Below, piece after piece: positions 17,016 to 25,239 of a stretch of DNA of 42,107 nucleotides. The notes under the pieces are model-generated. The model was not told the DNA's origin. It saw only the letters and a program-made list of their open reading frames with translations, and did no database searches. The stretch is from Planctomycetota bacterium (GTDB lineage: Bacteria; Planctomycetota; Phycisphaerae; Phycisphaerales; SM1A02). A program made the translations under genes and the position numbers. The DNA is taken from NCBI GenBank assembly GCA_022560875.1, contig JADFSH010000016.1:1-42107 (forward strand). Reading direction: 5' to 3'. The first letter of the stretch is position 1; each line of letters begins with the position of its first letter.

Positions 17016-18115
17016 ACACCCTCCTTGTCGTTCATAGTCTTATTCTCCTCGCCGATCGGTTTTGAGAGTCCGGGATGGCCGGGAAATCGGCGTTCCAGTT
17101 CTGCGCGAAGCGATGCCGCCGCCTGAAGATTTCCCCTCGATTCCAAAGTTTCAATCATGCCCGCCAATGCGAGTCCGGCGAGATAGGGGTTTGTCGTGGA
17201 ATAGCGGGACGGAAGATGAGCCAGATTCACCAGCCCGAGTTGGTGCTGGTCCTCGTCGTCTTCAGCAAGCAGAGAGAGACCGATCTGATAACGGATCCAG
17301 GATTCGGCCCAGTCGGGCAGGTCATCGATTTCTCGATTCAATCGCAGTCTTGCCGCTTGTCTTTTCTCTGATTCGGGTGATGACGTTTCGAGCAACCGGC
17401 GGAGAAAATCGATTCCGGGATGTCGAGGCAATTGCGAAGTCGTCTTGTCCATCTGACGCTGTTCGGCAGGCAGAGCCGCCTGTCGAAACAGGATCACGAG
17501 TGCGTCAATCACTTCGTCTTCACCGGAATCATACGCTTCAAGATCTCGGATCAACCGTTGCGAACCTTCTCGATCGATCCAGATTGGGGCCAGCAGCGGG
17601 CACAATGACATTTTCTGGTCATAGATGATCTCAAGCTGGGCGTAGCGATCCGTTCCAATGTTTTTGCGGTGAAGTCGAGCAATCTCCAGGAAGGGAATCA
17701 CCGCGATCAGGTTCGCCCCACGATCGAGGCGACAGCGGAGAAGCCCCTCCGCAACAATTAACGCTGTTTCGTTCGATTTACCCCGATATCGCTCAAACAA
17801 TCGCTCCAGAAGCGGTTCCGCCAGTGCCAAGTCGCCCCGCGCGATCCGGGAGCGCGCACGCCACAGATCCTCGGCGATCTCCAACCGGCTTTCAATTGAC
17901 GGGTCCGGCTGATCGGGAATGATGTCGCGTACCTGGTCCCAGAGAATAAGCTTCACTCCCGACCCATTGGAGCGGATCGAAATCCCCGCATCATCCATGG
18001 CAATGATCGTTCCCTGGATGTCGGGCATCCCCCCACGTCGATGTACCGTACCGGCATCAACGGATTCGCCAAGGCACACGATCAGGAGCGGGATGGACCA
18101 TGACGGATTTCTCAT
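17012..18115 (-). CDS. Secreted helical repeat protein of the ExbBD/VWA operon
   Basis: The 367-aa product has a Sec signal (SIPLLIVCLGESVDAG) and then a short beta module (IQGTIIAMDDAGISIRS, VKLILWDQVRDI) that resembles the small barrel-like segments found at the start of many planctomycete exported proteins. The rest is helical with TPR-like pairs (ARGDLALAEPLLERLFERY, AALPAEQRQM, SRGNLQAAASLRAELERRFP). It lies three bases after the VWA gene and overlaps the start of exbB. It is likely a periplasmic partner of the VWA protein. No named family is recognised. Confidence 0.8.
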   Translation of the reverse strand: MRNPSWSIPLLIVCLGESVDAGTVHRRGGMPDIQGTIIAMDDAGISIRSNGSGVKLILWDQVRDIIPDQPDPSIESRLEIAEDLWRARSRIARGDLALAEPLLERLFERYRGKSNETALIVAEGLLRCRLDRGANLIAVIPFLEIARLHRKNIGTDRYAQLEIIYDQKMSLCPLLAPIWIDREGSQRLIRDLEAYDSGEDEVIDALVILFRQAALPAEQRQMDKTTSQLPRHPGIDFLRRLLETSSPESEKRQAARLRLNREIDDLPDWAESWIRYQIGLSLLAEDDEDQHQLGLVNLAHLPSRYSTTNPYLAGLALAGMIETLESRGNLQAAASLRAELERRFPGHPGLSKPIGEENKTMNDKEGV

Positions 18116-18118
18116 TGA

Positions 18119-19105
18119 TCACCCTCCATTCGCCGGGACGAACCGATACACACCACCCGATTGAGCGGCAATGTCCTTGAGAAGATCCTGACTGCTCGGA
18201 TCCCCAAACGCGATCGTATTGATGACGACTTTCTTGCCACGTTTGTTCATCGCCGCAAGTTCCAGGGCGGTGAAGTTGGTGATCTCGCCGTCCGTCAGGA
18301 AGAAGATCACATCGGGACGGGTCTTAAGTGAGAAAACCTGAAGAAAGGCGGTGCGAGGATCGGTTCCACCGCGGGGATCGACCTCATTGTTCAGCCAGCG
18401 AATCACTCGTGAAATCATGCTCTTTCTGGCCCGCATCCAGCCATCCTGAAAGGAAGGCATCTGGATGTCTGAAGAAAACATCACGATATAAAATTGGGCG
18501 TAATCGGGTAACCTCTGTATGGACCGAACCATTTCACGCTTGGCGACCGCCATCTTGATCCCGTCCGACATTGATCCGGATTTGTCCACGATGTAGGCGA
18601 AGCTCGTTCCCTTGGAGCTGACCCCGAAAAAAGATGTCCCCGATCCACCCCCGCTCAAACCGAAGCCTTCGCCCTCACCCGAACCCCCCAGCGTGGCTAG
18701 GCCTCCTGACTCTGCAATTCCCATCTCCACGGGGGCAATGTGCGGCTGGAGGATTTCCGTCGATTCATCAAGGCCAATCAGATCTTCGATCTTTTCGGTG
18801 GATATATCGTCCAGCAGGATTTCCTGGAACTGGGTGAGTTCTTCTTCCTGGAGAATGGCAAACTCAAACGTGACCGGTTCGTACCCCGAACCCCCGGGTA
18901 GCCAGCGATAGATCGATCCGAGCAGGATCATCAGCATCACATGGACCAGAATCGAGACGAGGCCACCGACAATGAGTAGCCTCATCCATCGACGACGGAA
19001 CAATTCTTCCCTCTGCCGGTCGATATGCCTCTGGGATCCCTCGATAAGCCCGCCTTCCCGACGAAGGCGTGAAACGAGGGTTGAGTGAGGGGAAGACTGA
19101 TTCAT
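18119..19105 (-). CDS. VWA-domain protein with TonB/TolA-type membrane anchor
   Basis: First gene of the operon, 328 aa. The ATG at 19105 has AGGAG five bases upstream. A basic cytoplasmic tail (about 1-40) leads into a transmembrane helix (42-64) that contains S51-ILV-H55, the same Ser-x3-His spacing as the TonB (Ser16/His20) and TolA (Ser18/His22) anchors that contact ExbB/ExbD or TolQ/TolR. A linker (about 70-165), acidic then Gly-rich, follows. The VWA domain (about 168-328) has a full metal site: D174-K-S-G-S178, Thr248 in GGTDPR and Asp272 in FLTDGE. It should bind a partner through its metal site in the periplasm. The fusion of the two parts suggests force transfer from the ExbB/ExbD motor to a VWA ligand. 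Confidence 0.9.
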   Translation of the reverse strand: MNQSSPHSTLVSRLRREGGLIEGSQRHIDRQREELFRRRWMRLLIVGGLVSILVHVMLMILLGSIYRWLPGGSGYEPVTFEFAILQEEELTQFQEILLDDISTEKIEDLIGLDESTEILQPHIAPVEMGIAESGGLATLGGSGEGEGFGLSGGGSGTSFFGVSSKGTSFAYIVDKSGSMSDGIKMAVAKREMVRSIQRLPDYAQFYIVMFSSDIQMPSFQDGWMRARKSMISRVIRWLNNEVDPRGGTDPRTAFLQVFSLKTRPDVIFFLTDGEITNFTALELAAMNKRGKKVVINTIAFGDPSSQDLLKDIAAQSGGVYRFVPANGG

Positions 19106-19246
19106 CTGTACTCCTAAGGCGGATCATCGCATCGGTTTGAAGCGGGCGTCGGCGCGATGTTCCCCTCATCATAGGAAGTTCAGGTTTTGCGGCCATCACA
19201 GAGTTCGGCTTGACCCCGCAGGCGGCTGCATGTCCAATTCAGGCAT

Positions 19247-19999
19247 ATGGATGAACAAGCAACGAAACACGAGCCTCAAGCCTCAAACCGCCAGTTCCAG
19301 AGAGTGGTATTGAAGATCAGCGGTGAGAGTTTCACCAAATCCGGCCAATCCGGAATCGATCCGGAGGAATTGAGTGTCATTTCCCACGAAATCGCTGATG
19401 CGGCCTCGTGTGGCACCCAGCTTGCCGTGGTCGTGGGCGGTGGCAACATCGTCCGCGGGGCATCCCTTGCCAAGTCCGGGCAGATCGCTCAGGCCAGTGC
19501 CGACTACATGGGCATGCTTGGGACGATCATCAACGGCGTGGCCCTGAAGGAAGCCCTGGATGGGATGGGACAGCCGGCAAGGTTGATGTCCGCGATCGAC
19601 ATCCCGGCCATCGCTGAATCATGGATACGAGGCCGGGCGCTGAGACATCTGGAGAAGGGGCGGGTGCTCATCCTCGCGGCCGGTACCGGTAACCCGTTTT
19701 TCACCACTGATACCTGTGCTTCCCTTCGGGGAGCGGAACTCAATGCCGACATATTGTTGAAAGCCACGAAAGTGGACGGCGTGTACGACTCTGACCCGGA
19801 AACGAACTCCGATGCGGTGCGGTATGAGACGCTGCGTTTTACCGATGCGATCAAACAGCAACTCGGGGTCATGGATCTGACGGCCATGACCATGTGCATG
19901 GAGCGGAACCTTCCCGTCAATATCTTTGCCTTCAAGGTCAAAGGAAACATTCGTCGGGTCGTGCAGGGCGAGCGGATCGGCACGCTCCTGACGAACTGA
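19247..19999 (+). CDS. pyrH: UMP kinase
   Basis: Bacterial-type UMP kinase of the amino acid kinase fold, which phosphorylates UMP to UDP with ATP. Seen: VVLKISGESF near the N-terminus, VVVGGGNIVRG (phosphate loop), ADYMGMLGTIINGVAL, LILAAGTGNPFFTTDTCASLRGAEL (UMP site), LLKATKVDGVYDSDP and the late IPVN-like NLPVNIFAFK. The 250-aa length is normal after an N-terminal tail of about 15 residues. The gene is followed by frr, the usual neighbour in many bacteria, after an 85-base gap. A TTGACC/TCCAAT pair with 17-base spacing (19210-19238) lies just upstream and would give an almost leaderless transcript. Confidence 0.97.
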   Translation: MDEQATKHEPQASNRQFQRVVLKISGESFTKSGQSGIDPEELSVISHEIADAASCGTQLAVVVGGGNIVRGASLAKSGQIAQASADYMGMLGTIINGVALKEALDGMGQPARLMSAIDIPAIAESWIRGRALRHLEKGRVLILAAGTGNPFFTTDTCASLRGAELNADILLKATKVDGVYDSDPETNSDAVRYETLRFTDAIKQQLGVMDLTAMTMCMERNLPVNIFAFKVKGNIRRVVQGERIGTLLTN

Positions 20000-20084
20000 T
20001 TTGAGATTCTCAGGGGCGAAATGATCCCGATTCGATTTCATTCCCGACTCACACCGTAATGTCACGAGGCTGGAGAAAACAGGC

Positions 20085-20651
20085 ATGACGCTCGATCAGA
20101 TCCGACAACAGTGCCGGGATAAGATGGACAAGTCTGTCTCCTATTACGATCATGAATTGCGGGGCATCCGCACGGGGCGCGCATCCTCGGCACTGATCGA
20201 TTTCGTGAAGGTGGATTATTACGGCAGTCCGACCGAACTGCGTGAGCTTGCCGCGATCAATGTCCCGGAACCCACCCAGCTTCTGGTCAAGCCGTACGAC
20301 CCCACGTCAAAGAATGAGATCGTCAAGGCGATCGAAACTGCGGATCTTGGTCTCAATCCGATGGTGGAAGGCGAATCGATCAGAATCAATATTCCGGCCC
20401 CCTCTGCCGAACGTCGCACGCAGCTCATGTCGCAGGTTCGCAAGCTGGGAGAGGATTCCAAGGTTGCGATTCGCAACGAACGACGGGACGCCAATAAGCA
20501 TATTGACCAACTCAGCAAGGATAAGTCAAACTCGATCTCCGAAGATCAAGGCAAGGATGCCAAGAGTGACATTGAGGATTTGACCAAGGATCACATCAAG
20601 AAGATAGACGATCGCTGCAACAGCAAGTGCCATGAGATTAAAGAAAATTAA
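20085..20651 (+). CDS. frr: Ribosome recycling factor
   Basis: The 188-aa product matches RRF over its full length: the N-terminal helix (MDKSVSYYDHELRGIRTGRA), the core (VPEPTQLLVKPYDP, AIETADLGLNP), the GESIRINIPAPSAERR loop and the long third helix (KVAIRNERRDANKHID). RRF works with EF-G to split the post-termination ribosome. It follows pyrH as in many bacterial genomes. The C-terminal helix is slightly divergent and ends in Lys-Glu-Asn. There is nothing unusual in the catalytic surface residues visible here. Confidence 0.97.
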   Translation: MTLDQIRQQCRDKMDKSVSYYDHELRGIRTGRASSALIDFVKVDYYGSPTELRELAAINVPEPTQLLVKPYDPTSKNEIVKAIETADLGLNPMVEGESIRINIPAPSAERRTQLMSQVRKLGEDSKVAIRNERRDANKHIDQLSKDKSNSISEDQGKDAKSDIEDLTKDHIKKIDDRCNSKCHEIKEN

Positions 20652-20683
20652 TGTCCTCGGTCGGCGATGCCGGCTAACGACAT

Positions 20684-20697
20684 GCCCACGGGGCTTT
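20684..20697 (+). terminator. Small GC hairpin followed by TTT downstream of frr
   Basis: GCCC (20684-20687) pairs with GGGC (20691-20694) around ACG, followed by three T's, 32 bases after the frr stop in the gap before the convergent rpoN gene. The stem is short, so this is a weak call. Confidence 0.3.
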
Positions 20698-20749
20698 CCC
20701 TGACACCCCATCATGCTTTGATCGACTGTGTGTCTGAGGGCGCGGCGAT

Positions 20750-22306
20750 CTATTCAGCATAAGCCCGTCGATGGCGTGCCGGGGGTATGTTGAGTTGTTG
20801 TCGATATTTCACAACCGTGCGCCGGGCAATCTCGATGCCGCGCTTCTTGAGTTCCTGAGACAGCGCTTCATCACTGAGTGGCTTGAATTTGTCCTCTCCA
20901 TCGACGATTTCCTTGAGCCGAGCCTTGATTGCCTCCCAGCTCATGGCGTCCCCGCTATCTGTCTCGGTACCTCCCGAAAAGAACTTCCTTAACAATACCA
21001 GTCCCCGCGGGGTCTGCATCCACTTGTCCGCCACCGCCCGGCTGACCGTCCCCACGTGAATGCCGAGCTGATCGGCGACCTCAATCATGGGCAGGGGTTT
21101 GAGATGCTGCGGCCCGTGGTCAAAGTACTCACGCTGTCTTGCCAACACCACGTTGACGACCCGCAGGAGCGTATTGTTCCGCTGGTCGATCGATTCGATC
21201 AGCCACTGGGCGTTGCGGACATTGGTGCTGACAAATTCGCGGGTCTGCTTTTCCACAGTCCGATCCTTCGCCATTTTCTGGTACTCACTCGAAATCCGCA
21301 GGGTAGGAAGAAACCCGCTGCGCAGAGCCGCAAGATACGTGGAAGAGACCTCATCGTACTCAACAATGACGTCAGGGATGATCGGAGGCACGCTGTCCTG
21401 TACGAGTTCTCGCCCGGGATGCAGTTTCAACCGGTGCATCAACATCATCGCCTCATGGATGCGGTGCATGGAGAGTTCGGATTCCTGCTCAATTTTCGGC
21501 AGGCGATTCTGCAACAGATCTTCATAGTGATTTTCGATGAGGAGGCGAACATCTTTCCAGTTGTTCTCTTGGTCGGCAGTCTGCTCGATGTGTTCAATCT
21601 GGATGAGAAATGACGCTCTCATGTTATGAGCCGCGATACCGGGTGGATCGAGCCATTTCTGCAATTCCCGGATCGTCTCCTCGACGAGTGATTCCGTCAG
21701 TTCGATCCCGGGGACATTTCTATTTTGTTCGAGTATCGTCTCAACATCGGTTTTGAGCATCCCTTCGGAATCGATGTATTCGATCAGTAACTCACCGATG
21801 GACCTGGTCTGAGGCTCGATTTCGGCGAATGTCCATTGATGCAGCAGTTGTTCGGTCAGGCTTTCTTCGCGGGCGGCAATGTTCGCCATTGCGTCCATTT
21901 TGCGATCCCGATCCCCGGCCGATGAAGCCCGAAATTTCTGAGAGGAATATTGGTTGTCAAACGCCTCCCGATAGGAGGACTCCATGATGCTCAATCGCTC
22001 GAAGTCCTCCGCCCCCGAGGGCGTGTTATCACCCACGACCAGCTCGCGTTCCCCCATCCGATCCTCGCGCTCCTCTTCCTTGCGATCGGCGGCGATCTGA
22101 TCCAAGTCCGCACCCGGCTCAATCTGTTCAAGCGCGATATTCGATTCCAATTCCTGATCGATCCGTTCCTGCAGCTCCATCATCGACATCTGGAGAATCT
22201 CCATCGACTGGATCATTCTCGGAGCCAGCTTCATCTGCTGGCCAAGCTTCATATGTTGACTGGTTTCAAATCGCATTGTGCGGGAATCCATTCCCTCCGT
22301 CAGCAT
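20750..22306 (-). CDS. rpoN: RNA polymerase sigma-54 factor
   Basis: The three regions of sigma-54 are in order: the activator-interacting region I (MKLGQQMKLAPRMIQSMEIL), an acidic region II (about 70-110), the core-binding domain, and the DNA-binding end with HTH (GIHVGTVSRAVADKW) and the RpoN box ARRTVVKYRQ at residues 494-503. Sigma-54 needs an AAA+ activator to open promoters of the -24/-12 type; no such activator is in the window. The first ATG (22306) has no ribosome-binding site, and the ATG at 22276 (MRFETSQHMKL) is the likelier start because family members usually begin close to region I. Confidence 0.96.
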   Translation of the reverse strand: MLTEGMDSRTMRFETSQHMKLGQQMKLAPRMIQSMEILQMSMMELQERIDQELESNIALEQIEPGADLDQIAADRKEEEREDRMGERELVVGDNTPSGAEDFERLSIMESSYREAFDNQYSSQKFRASSAGDRDRKMDAMANIAAREESLTEQLLHQWTFAEIEPQTRSIGELLIEYIDSEGMLKTDVETILEQNRNVPGIELTESLVEETIRELQKWLDPPGIAAHNMRASFLIQIEHIEQTADQENNWKDVRLLIENHYEDLLQNRLPKIEQESELSMHRIHEAMMLMHRLKLHPGRELVQDSVPPIIPDVIVEYDEVSSTYLAALRSGFLPTLRISSEYQKMAKDRTVEKQTREFVSTNVRNAQWLIESIDQRNNTLLRVVNVVLARQREYFDHGPQHLKPLPMIEVADQLGIHVGTVSRAVADKWMQTPRGLVLLRKFFSGGTETDSGDAMSWEAIKARLKEIVDGEDKFKPLSDEALSQELKKRGIEIARRTVVKYRQQLNIPPARHRRAYAE

Positions 22307-22396
22307 CCGGGGAATTCAGATTGATAATAGTATCGGTTACCTCGCTGAGACACTCAATAAAGACAGTCTCACCTGTAAAGAGGAATCATTCCGGAG

Positions 22397-23041
22397 TTAA
22401 TGGTTCATGGACTGACGACCTTCAATCGCGTCGGCAAGCACCGCCTTGCTGGCAAACTCAAGGTGAGAACCCGCGGGAATCCCCCGCGCTAAACGGGTAA
22501 CCACGATTCCTCTCCGGGCCAGTTCTTCGGCCAAAAACAAACCCGTTGAATCGCCTTCCATATCCGGATTCAGCCCGAGGATGACCTCCTGGACCGTGAT
22601 TCCGCGGCAATTACGTTCAGGATGCTCGATCCGATCAAAAAGTTGACGAATGGTCAGGTCATCAGGCTCAACCCCCCCCAGCGGATCAATCCGACCCGTC
22701 AAGACGTGATAGACGCCCTTGTAGACTCCGGTCTGTTCCAGACTGATGAGATCCTTGGCCTGTTCAACCACCATGATCTTGGTGGCATCGCGAGGTTCCG
22801 AATCACAAATCGGGCAGGGATCCTCAGCCGTCAGGTTGTAACAGATCGAGCAGCAGCGGACATTTTGCTTCACATCCAGGACGGCACTGCTCAATCGCAG
22901 GGCATCCGTTTCGTTGTTTTTGAGTACGTGAAACGCCATGCGTTCCGCGCTTTTTCGTCCGATGCCGGGCAGACGTGTAAATTCGTCGATCAGTCGTTCA
23001 ACCGGCTCGGGATACACATTGGAGAGATTTCGATTCGCCAT
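22397..23041 (-). CDS. recR: Recombination protein RecR
   Basis: The product has the RecR layout: an N-terminal helix-hairpin-helix (LIDEFTRLPGIGRKSAERMAF), a four-cysteine zinc module (CCSIC ... CPIC), a Toprim domain (IMVVEQAKDLISLEQTG, YHVLTGRIDPLGGV, LGLNPDMEGDSTGLFL) and the C-terminal LARGIPAGSHLEFA motif. RecR forms a ring clamp and loads RecA with RecO/RecF at gaps. The ATG at 23041 gives 214 residues; the TTG at 23056 is not needed. It lies downstream of ybaB and dnaX, the standard gene order. Confidence 0.96.
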   Translation of the reverse strand: MANRNLSNVYPEPVERLIDEFTRLPGIGRKSAERMAFHVLKNNETDALRLSSAVLDVKQNVRCCSICYNLTAEDPCPICDSEPRDATKIMVVEQAKDLISLEQTGVYKGVYHVLTGRIDPLGGVEPDDLTIRQLFDRIEHPERNCRGITVQEVILGLNPDMEGDSTGLFLAEELARRGIVVTRLARGIPAGSHLEFASKAVLADAIEGRQSMNH

Positions 23042-23065
23042 GCAGTCTTTCGCCAAAGACGTTAG

Positions 23066-23446
23066 TCACATTCCCAGCAAGCCCCCGAGCCCTTCGGATG
23101 GTACGGGAAGTCCGAACTCTCTTGCCGCCTCCGCCATCTCGTGCTCCGCGGCTTCGCGTGCTTTTTCCAGAGCGGCATTCACGGCGCCGGTCATCAGATC
23201 CTCGGCCATCGCTCGATCATCGGGATTGCCGGAATCGACCAGAGAGGTCATGAGTACGTCATCGATGTCAATGGAGATGACGCGTAACTGGGCGGTGGCC
23301 CTTACCCGCACCGCACCGCCACCTGTTTCCGCCTCGACGACGATCTCGCCCAGGCGCCGCTTGACCTCCTCCATTTTCTGTTTGAGCCTGGGAAGGTCTT
23401 TCATGACACCGGCAAGACCGGCAATACCCTTGAGATTATCAAACAT
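23066..23446 (-). CDS. ybaB: YbaB/EbfC-family nucleoid-associated protein
   Basis: The 126-aa product fits the YbaB/EbfC DNA-binding family: an early helix with Lys-rich heptads (KDLPRLKQKMEEVKRRLGEI), the core strands VVEAETGGGAVRVRATAQLRVISIDID, and a late helix (AVNAALEKAREAAEHEMAEA). The protein binds DNA as a dimer. It lies between dnaX and recR with gaps of 13 and 24 bases, so all three should be one transcript. The C-terminus ends LGGLLGM, also typical. Confidence 0.93.
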   Translation of the reverse strand: MFDNLKGIAGLAGVMKDLPRLKQKMEEVKRRLGEIVVEAETGGGAVRVRATAQLRVISIDIDDVLMTSLVDSGNPDDRAMAEDLMTGAVNAALEKAREAAEHEMAEAAREFGLPVPSEGLGGLLGM

Positions 23447-23459
23447 ACCTGACCCTTAT

Positions 23460-25085
23460 TCACGGCTTGTTTTTCGACGACTCATCCTGGACATCCACCA
23501 CGATCGCATCGAACAACTCAATGGTTTTTCGAACCAGAGGTAATTTTTGTACTTCATCAATCTCAGATCCCTGAGGTAGATCTGATGGCGGTGCGTCCTC
23601 CTGAAGATTCAGCACGACCTTGACCCTGCGACCCGCGACCTTTGAAATGAACGTTTCGAGTTTTTCTCTTTGGGTCTGGAGATATCGCGCTCTCTGCATG
23701 CCATGCTCGTTGAGCGTGAGAGAGACAATTCCCTCTTCCAACCGATCAAAGATCAGGTCATCCAGCACCGCCCTCATCATCGGCGTCTGGTTCGCAGCAT
23801 TGATCACCGAGCCCCAAAGATCGTCATCGATGTTCGAAGGCAGCTGCGATTTCACTTCCTTGATCAGTGGCTTTCTATCTCCCGAAGAGGGCTGCGGAAG
23901 GACTGTTACTTTTTTTTTTGTTTCCGGCTTGGTTTCAGTCGCCCGCGATGCCTGAGGTATCCGACCTGCCGGCTTCCTGTCACCCAGGAGCGCGGGAATG
24001 TCAGCCAGATGCTCACTCATGCTCATGCGGGCGATGACGGCATCGAATATGGCCCGTGACGCGACCGATCCTCGAAGATTCCTGCCGGTCGCATCACAGA
24101 GGGCAATAAGATGCACGAGGCCTGATGCATCGAATGATTGGGCATGCCGGATTGCGGTTTCCCTCCCCTCGGTCGAGAGATCAATCAGTTGAGAATCCTC
24201 GCCGCAGGTTGCGATCACCAGCAAGTCCCGGAAGTAGTCGGCAAGCATTTCGAGCGCCTGCTCGATGGATGACCCCGAGGCCAGAAGCCGGGCTCCCTGC
24301 TCAAGCGCTTCTCCAGTAGCACCCTCGGCAATCGCATCGGCAAGTTGGCGCACAAGATTCTGATCCGGCAGCCCGAGATAGTGCTCGATCATCTCGGATG
24401 TCAATGCATCCTCACCCGCCGCCAGCAATCGATCGAGCAGGCTGAGGGCATCTCGCATCGACCCGTTCCCCAGTCGCGCTATTTGCATCACGATCTCATC
24501 TTCGGCCTTGGTTGATTCATCCTTCAGAATCCGGATCAGATGGTCGGCGATCTGCCGGGTCGGTATCGGCCGGAAATCAAACCGCTGGCATCGGCTCTGA
24601 ATCGTCGCGGGCACTTTCTGGGGTTCGGTGGTGCAAAGTATGAATTTGACATGCGATGGCGGCTCTTCCATCGTCTTGAGGAGTACGTTAAAGGCGTCCT
24701 TGGTCAGGGCATGAACTTCGTCGATGATGTAGATCTTGTACGGTGAGCGTGCCGGGGAAAGCCCCGCGGCGGCGATGAGATCGCGCGCCTCGTTAATGCC
24801 GCGGTTTGAGGCGCCATCGATTTCGAGGACATCCAGGTCGTCGCCCCGGAGAATCGCCTCACCGATTTCAGTCTTTTGGGTCTGATCGTCCGTCACATTG
24901 ATGGCCTTGGCGAAAATCCTGGCCATGGAGGTTTTTCCCACGCCGCGTGTCCCGCAAAACAGGTAGGCGTGCGCCGTACGCTCGTTGGCGATGGCGTTTT
25001 TCAAGGTGCGGGCGATCGGCTCCTGTCCGATGACCTCGTCAAATTCCCGCGATCGGTAGCGCCGGGCCAGTACGGTATAGCTCAC
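23460..25085 (-). CDS. dnaX: DNA polymerase III tau/gamma subunit
   Basis: A GTG at 25085 (MSYTVLARRYRS) has AAGGAGGA about ten bases upstream and matches the usual DnaX start; the frame runs open to an ATG at 25154. Seen: Walker A FCGTRGVGKTS, Walker B IIDEVHALT, sensor TMEEPPSHVKFILCTTE, and SRCQRFDF. The clamp-loader AAA+ domains and domain III cover about residues 1-370, followed by a tau-specific tail. The usual four-Cys zinc module after the Walker A helix is absent: that stretch (NVTDDQTQKTEIGEAILRG) has no cysteine. A run of ten A's at codons 389-392 may cause slippage and yield a gamma form. Forms an operon with ybaB and recR. Confidence 0.96.
   Translation of the reverse strand: MSYTVLARRYRSREFDEVIGQEPIARTLKNAIANERTAHAYLFCGTRGVGKTSMARIFAKAINVTDDQTQKTEIGEAILRGDDLDVLEIDGASNRGINEARDLIAAAGLSPARSPYKIYIIDEVHALTKDAFNVLLKTMEEPPSHVKFILCTTEPQKVPATIQSRCQRFDFRPIPTRQIADHLIRILKDESTKAEDEIVMQIARLGNGSMRDALSLLDRLLAAGEDALTSEMIEHYLGLPDQNLVRQLADAIAEGATGEALEQGARLLASGSSIEQALEMLADYFRDLLVIATCGEDSQLIDLSTEGRETAIRHAQSFDASGLVHLIALCDATGRNLRGSVASRAIFDAVIARMSMSEHLADIPALLGDRKPAGRIPQASRATETKPETKKKVTVLPQPSSGDRKPLIKEVKSQLPSNIDDDLWGSVINAANQTPMMRAVLDDLIFDRLEEGIVSLTLNEHGMQRARYLQTQREKLETFISKVAGRRVKVVLNLQEDAPPSDLPQGSEIDEVQKLPLVRKTIELFDAIVVDVQDESSKNKP
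23910..23919 (-). promoter_or_regulatory. A10 slippery run inside dnaX
   Basis: The minus strand reads ACA-AAA-AAA-AAA-GTA, ten consecutive A's. Loss of one A (or a +1 shift) gives AAG-TAA, an immediate stop. Gain of one A (or a -1 shift) leads to TAG after eleven more codons. The site is at the border between the clamp-loader core and the tau tail, as in bacteria that make gamma by transcriptional slippage or frameshifting (Thermus, E. coli). Confidence 0.65.
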
Positions 25086-25239
25086 GGTCTTCGATTCCTC
25101 CTTCGGGACGCGGTCCTGAGCAACGAATCGGGTCGCCCGGAGCATGGTAGTCACTTGCCACCGCTTGGGGTAAGCAACTCTGGACGAGGAATCCCCAGAT
25201 TGCGGATATGGGGCACAAGGGGTGAACGGTATCGCATTT

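Noticed and set aside
19210-19238. Promoter for pyrH (TTGACC/TCCAAT)
   Set aside because: The -10 box is poor and would place the transcript start only a few bases before the ATG; kept only as a note in the pyrH entry.
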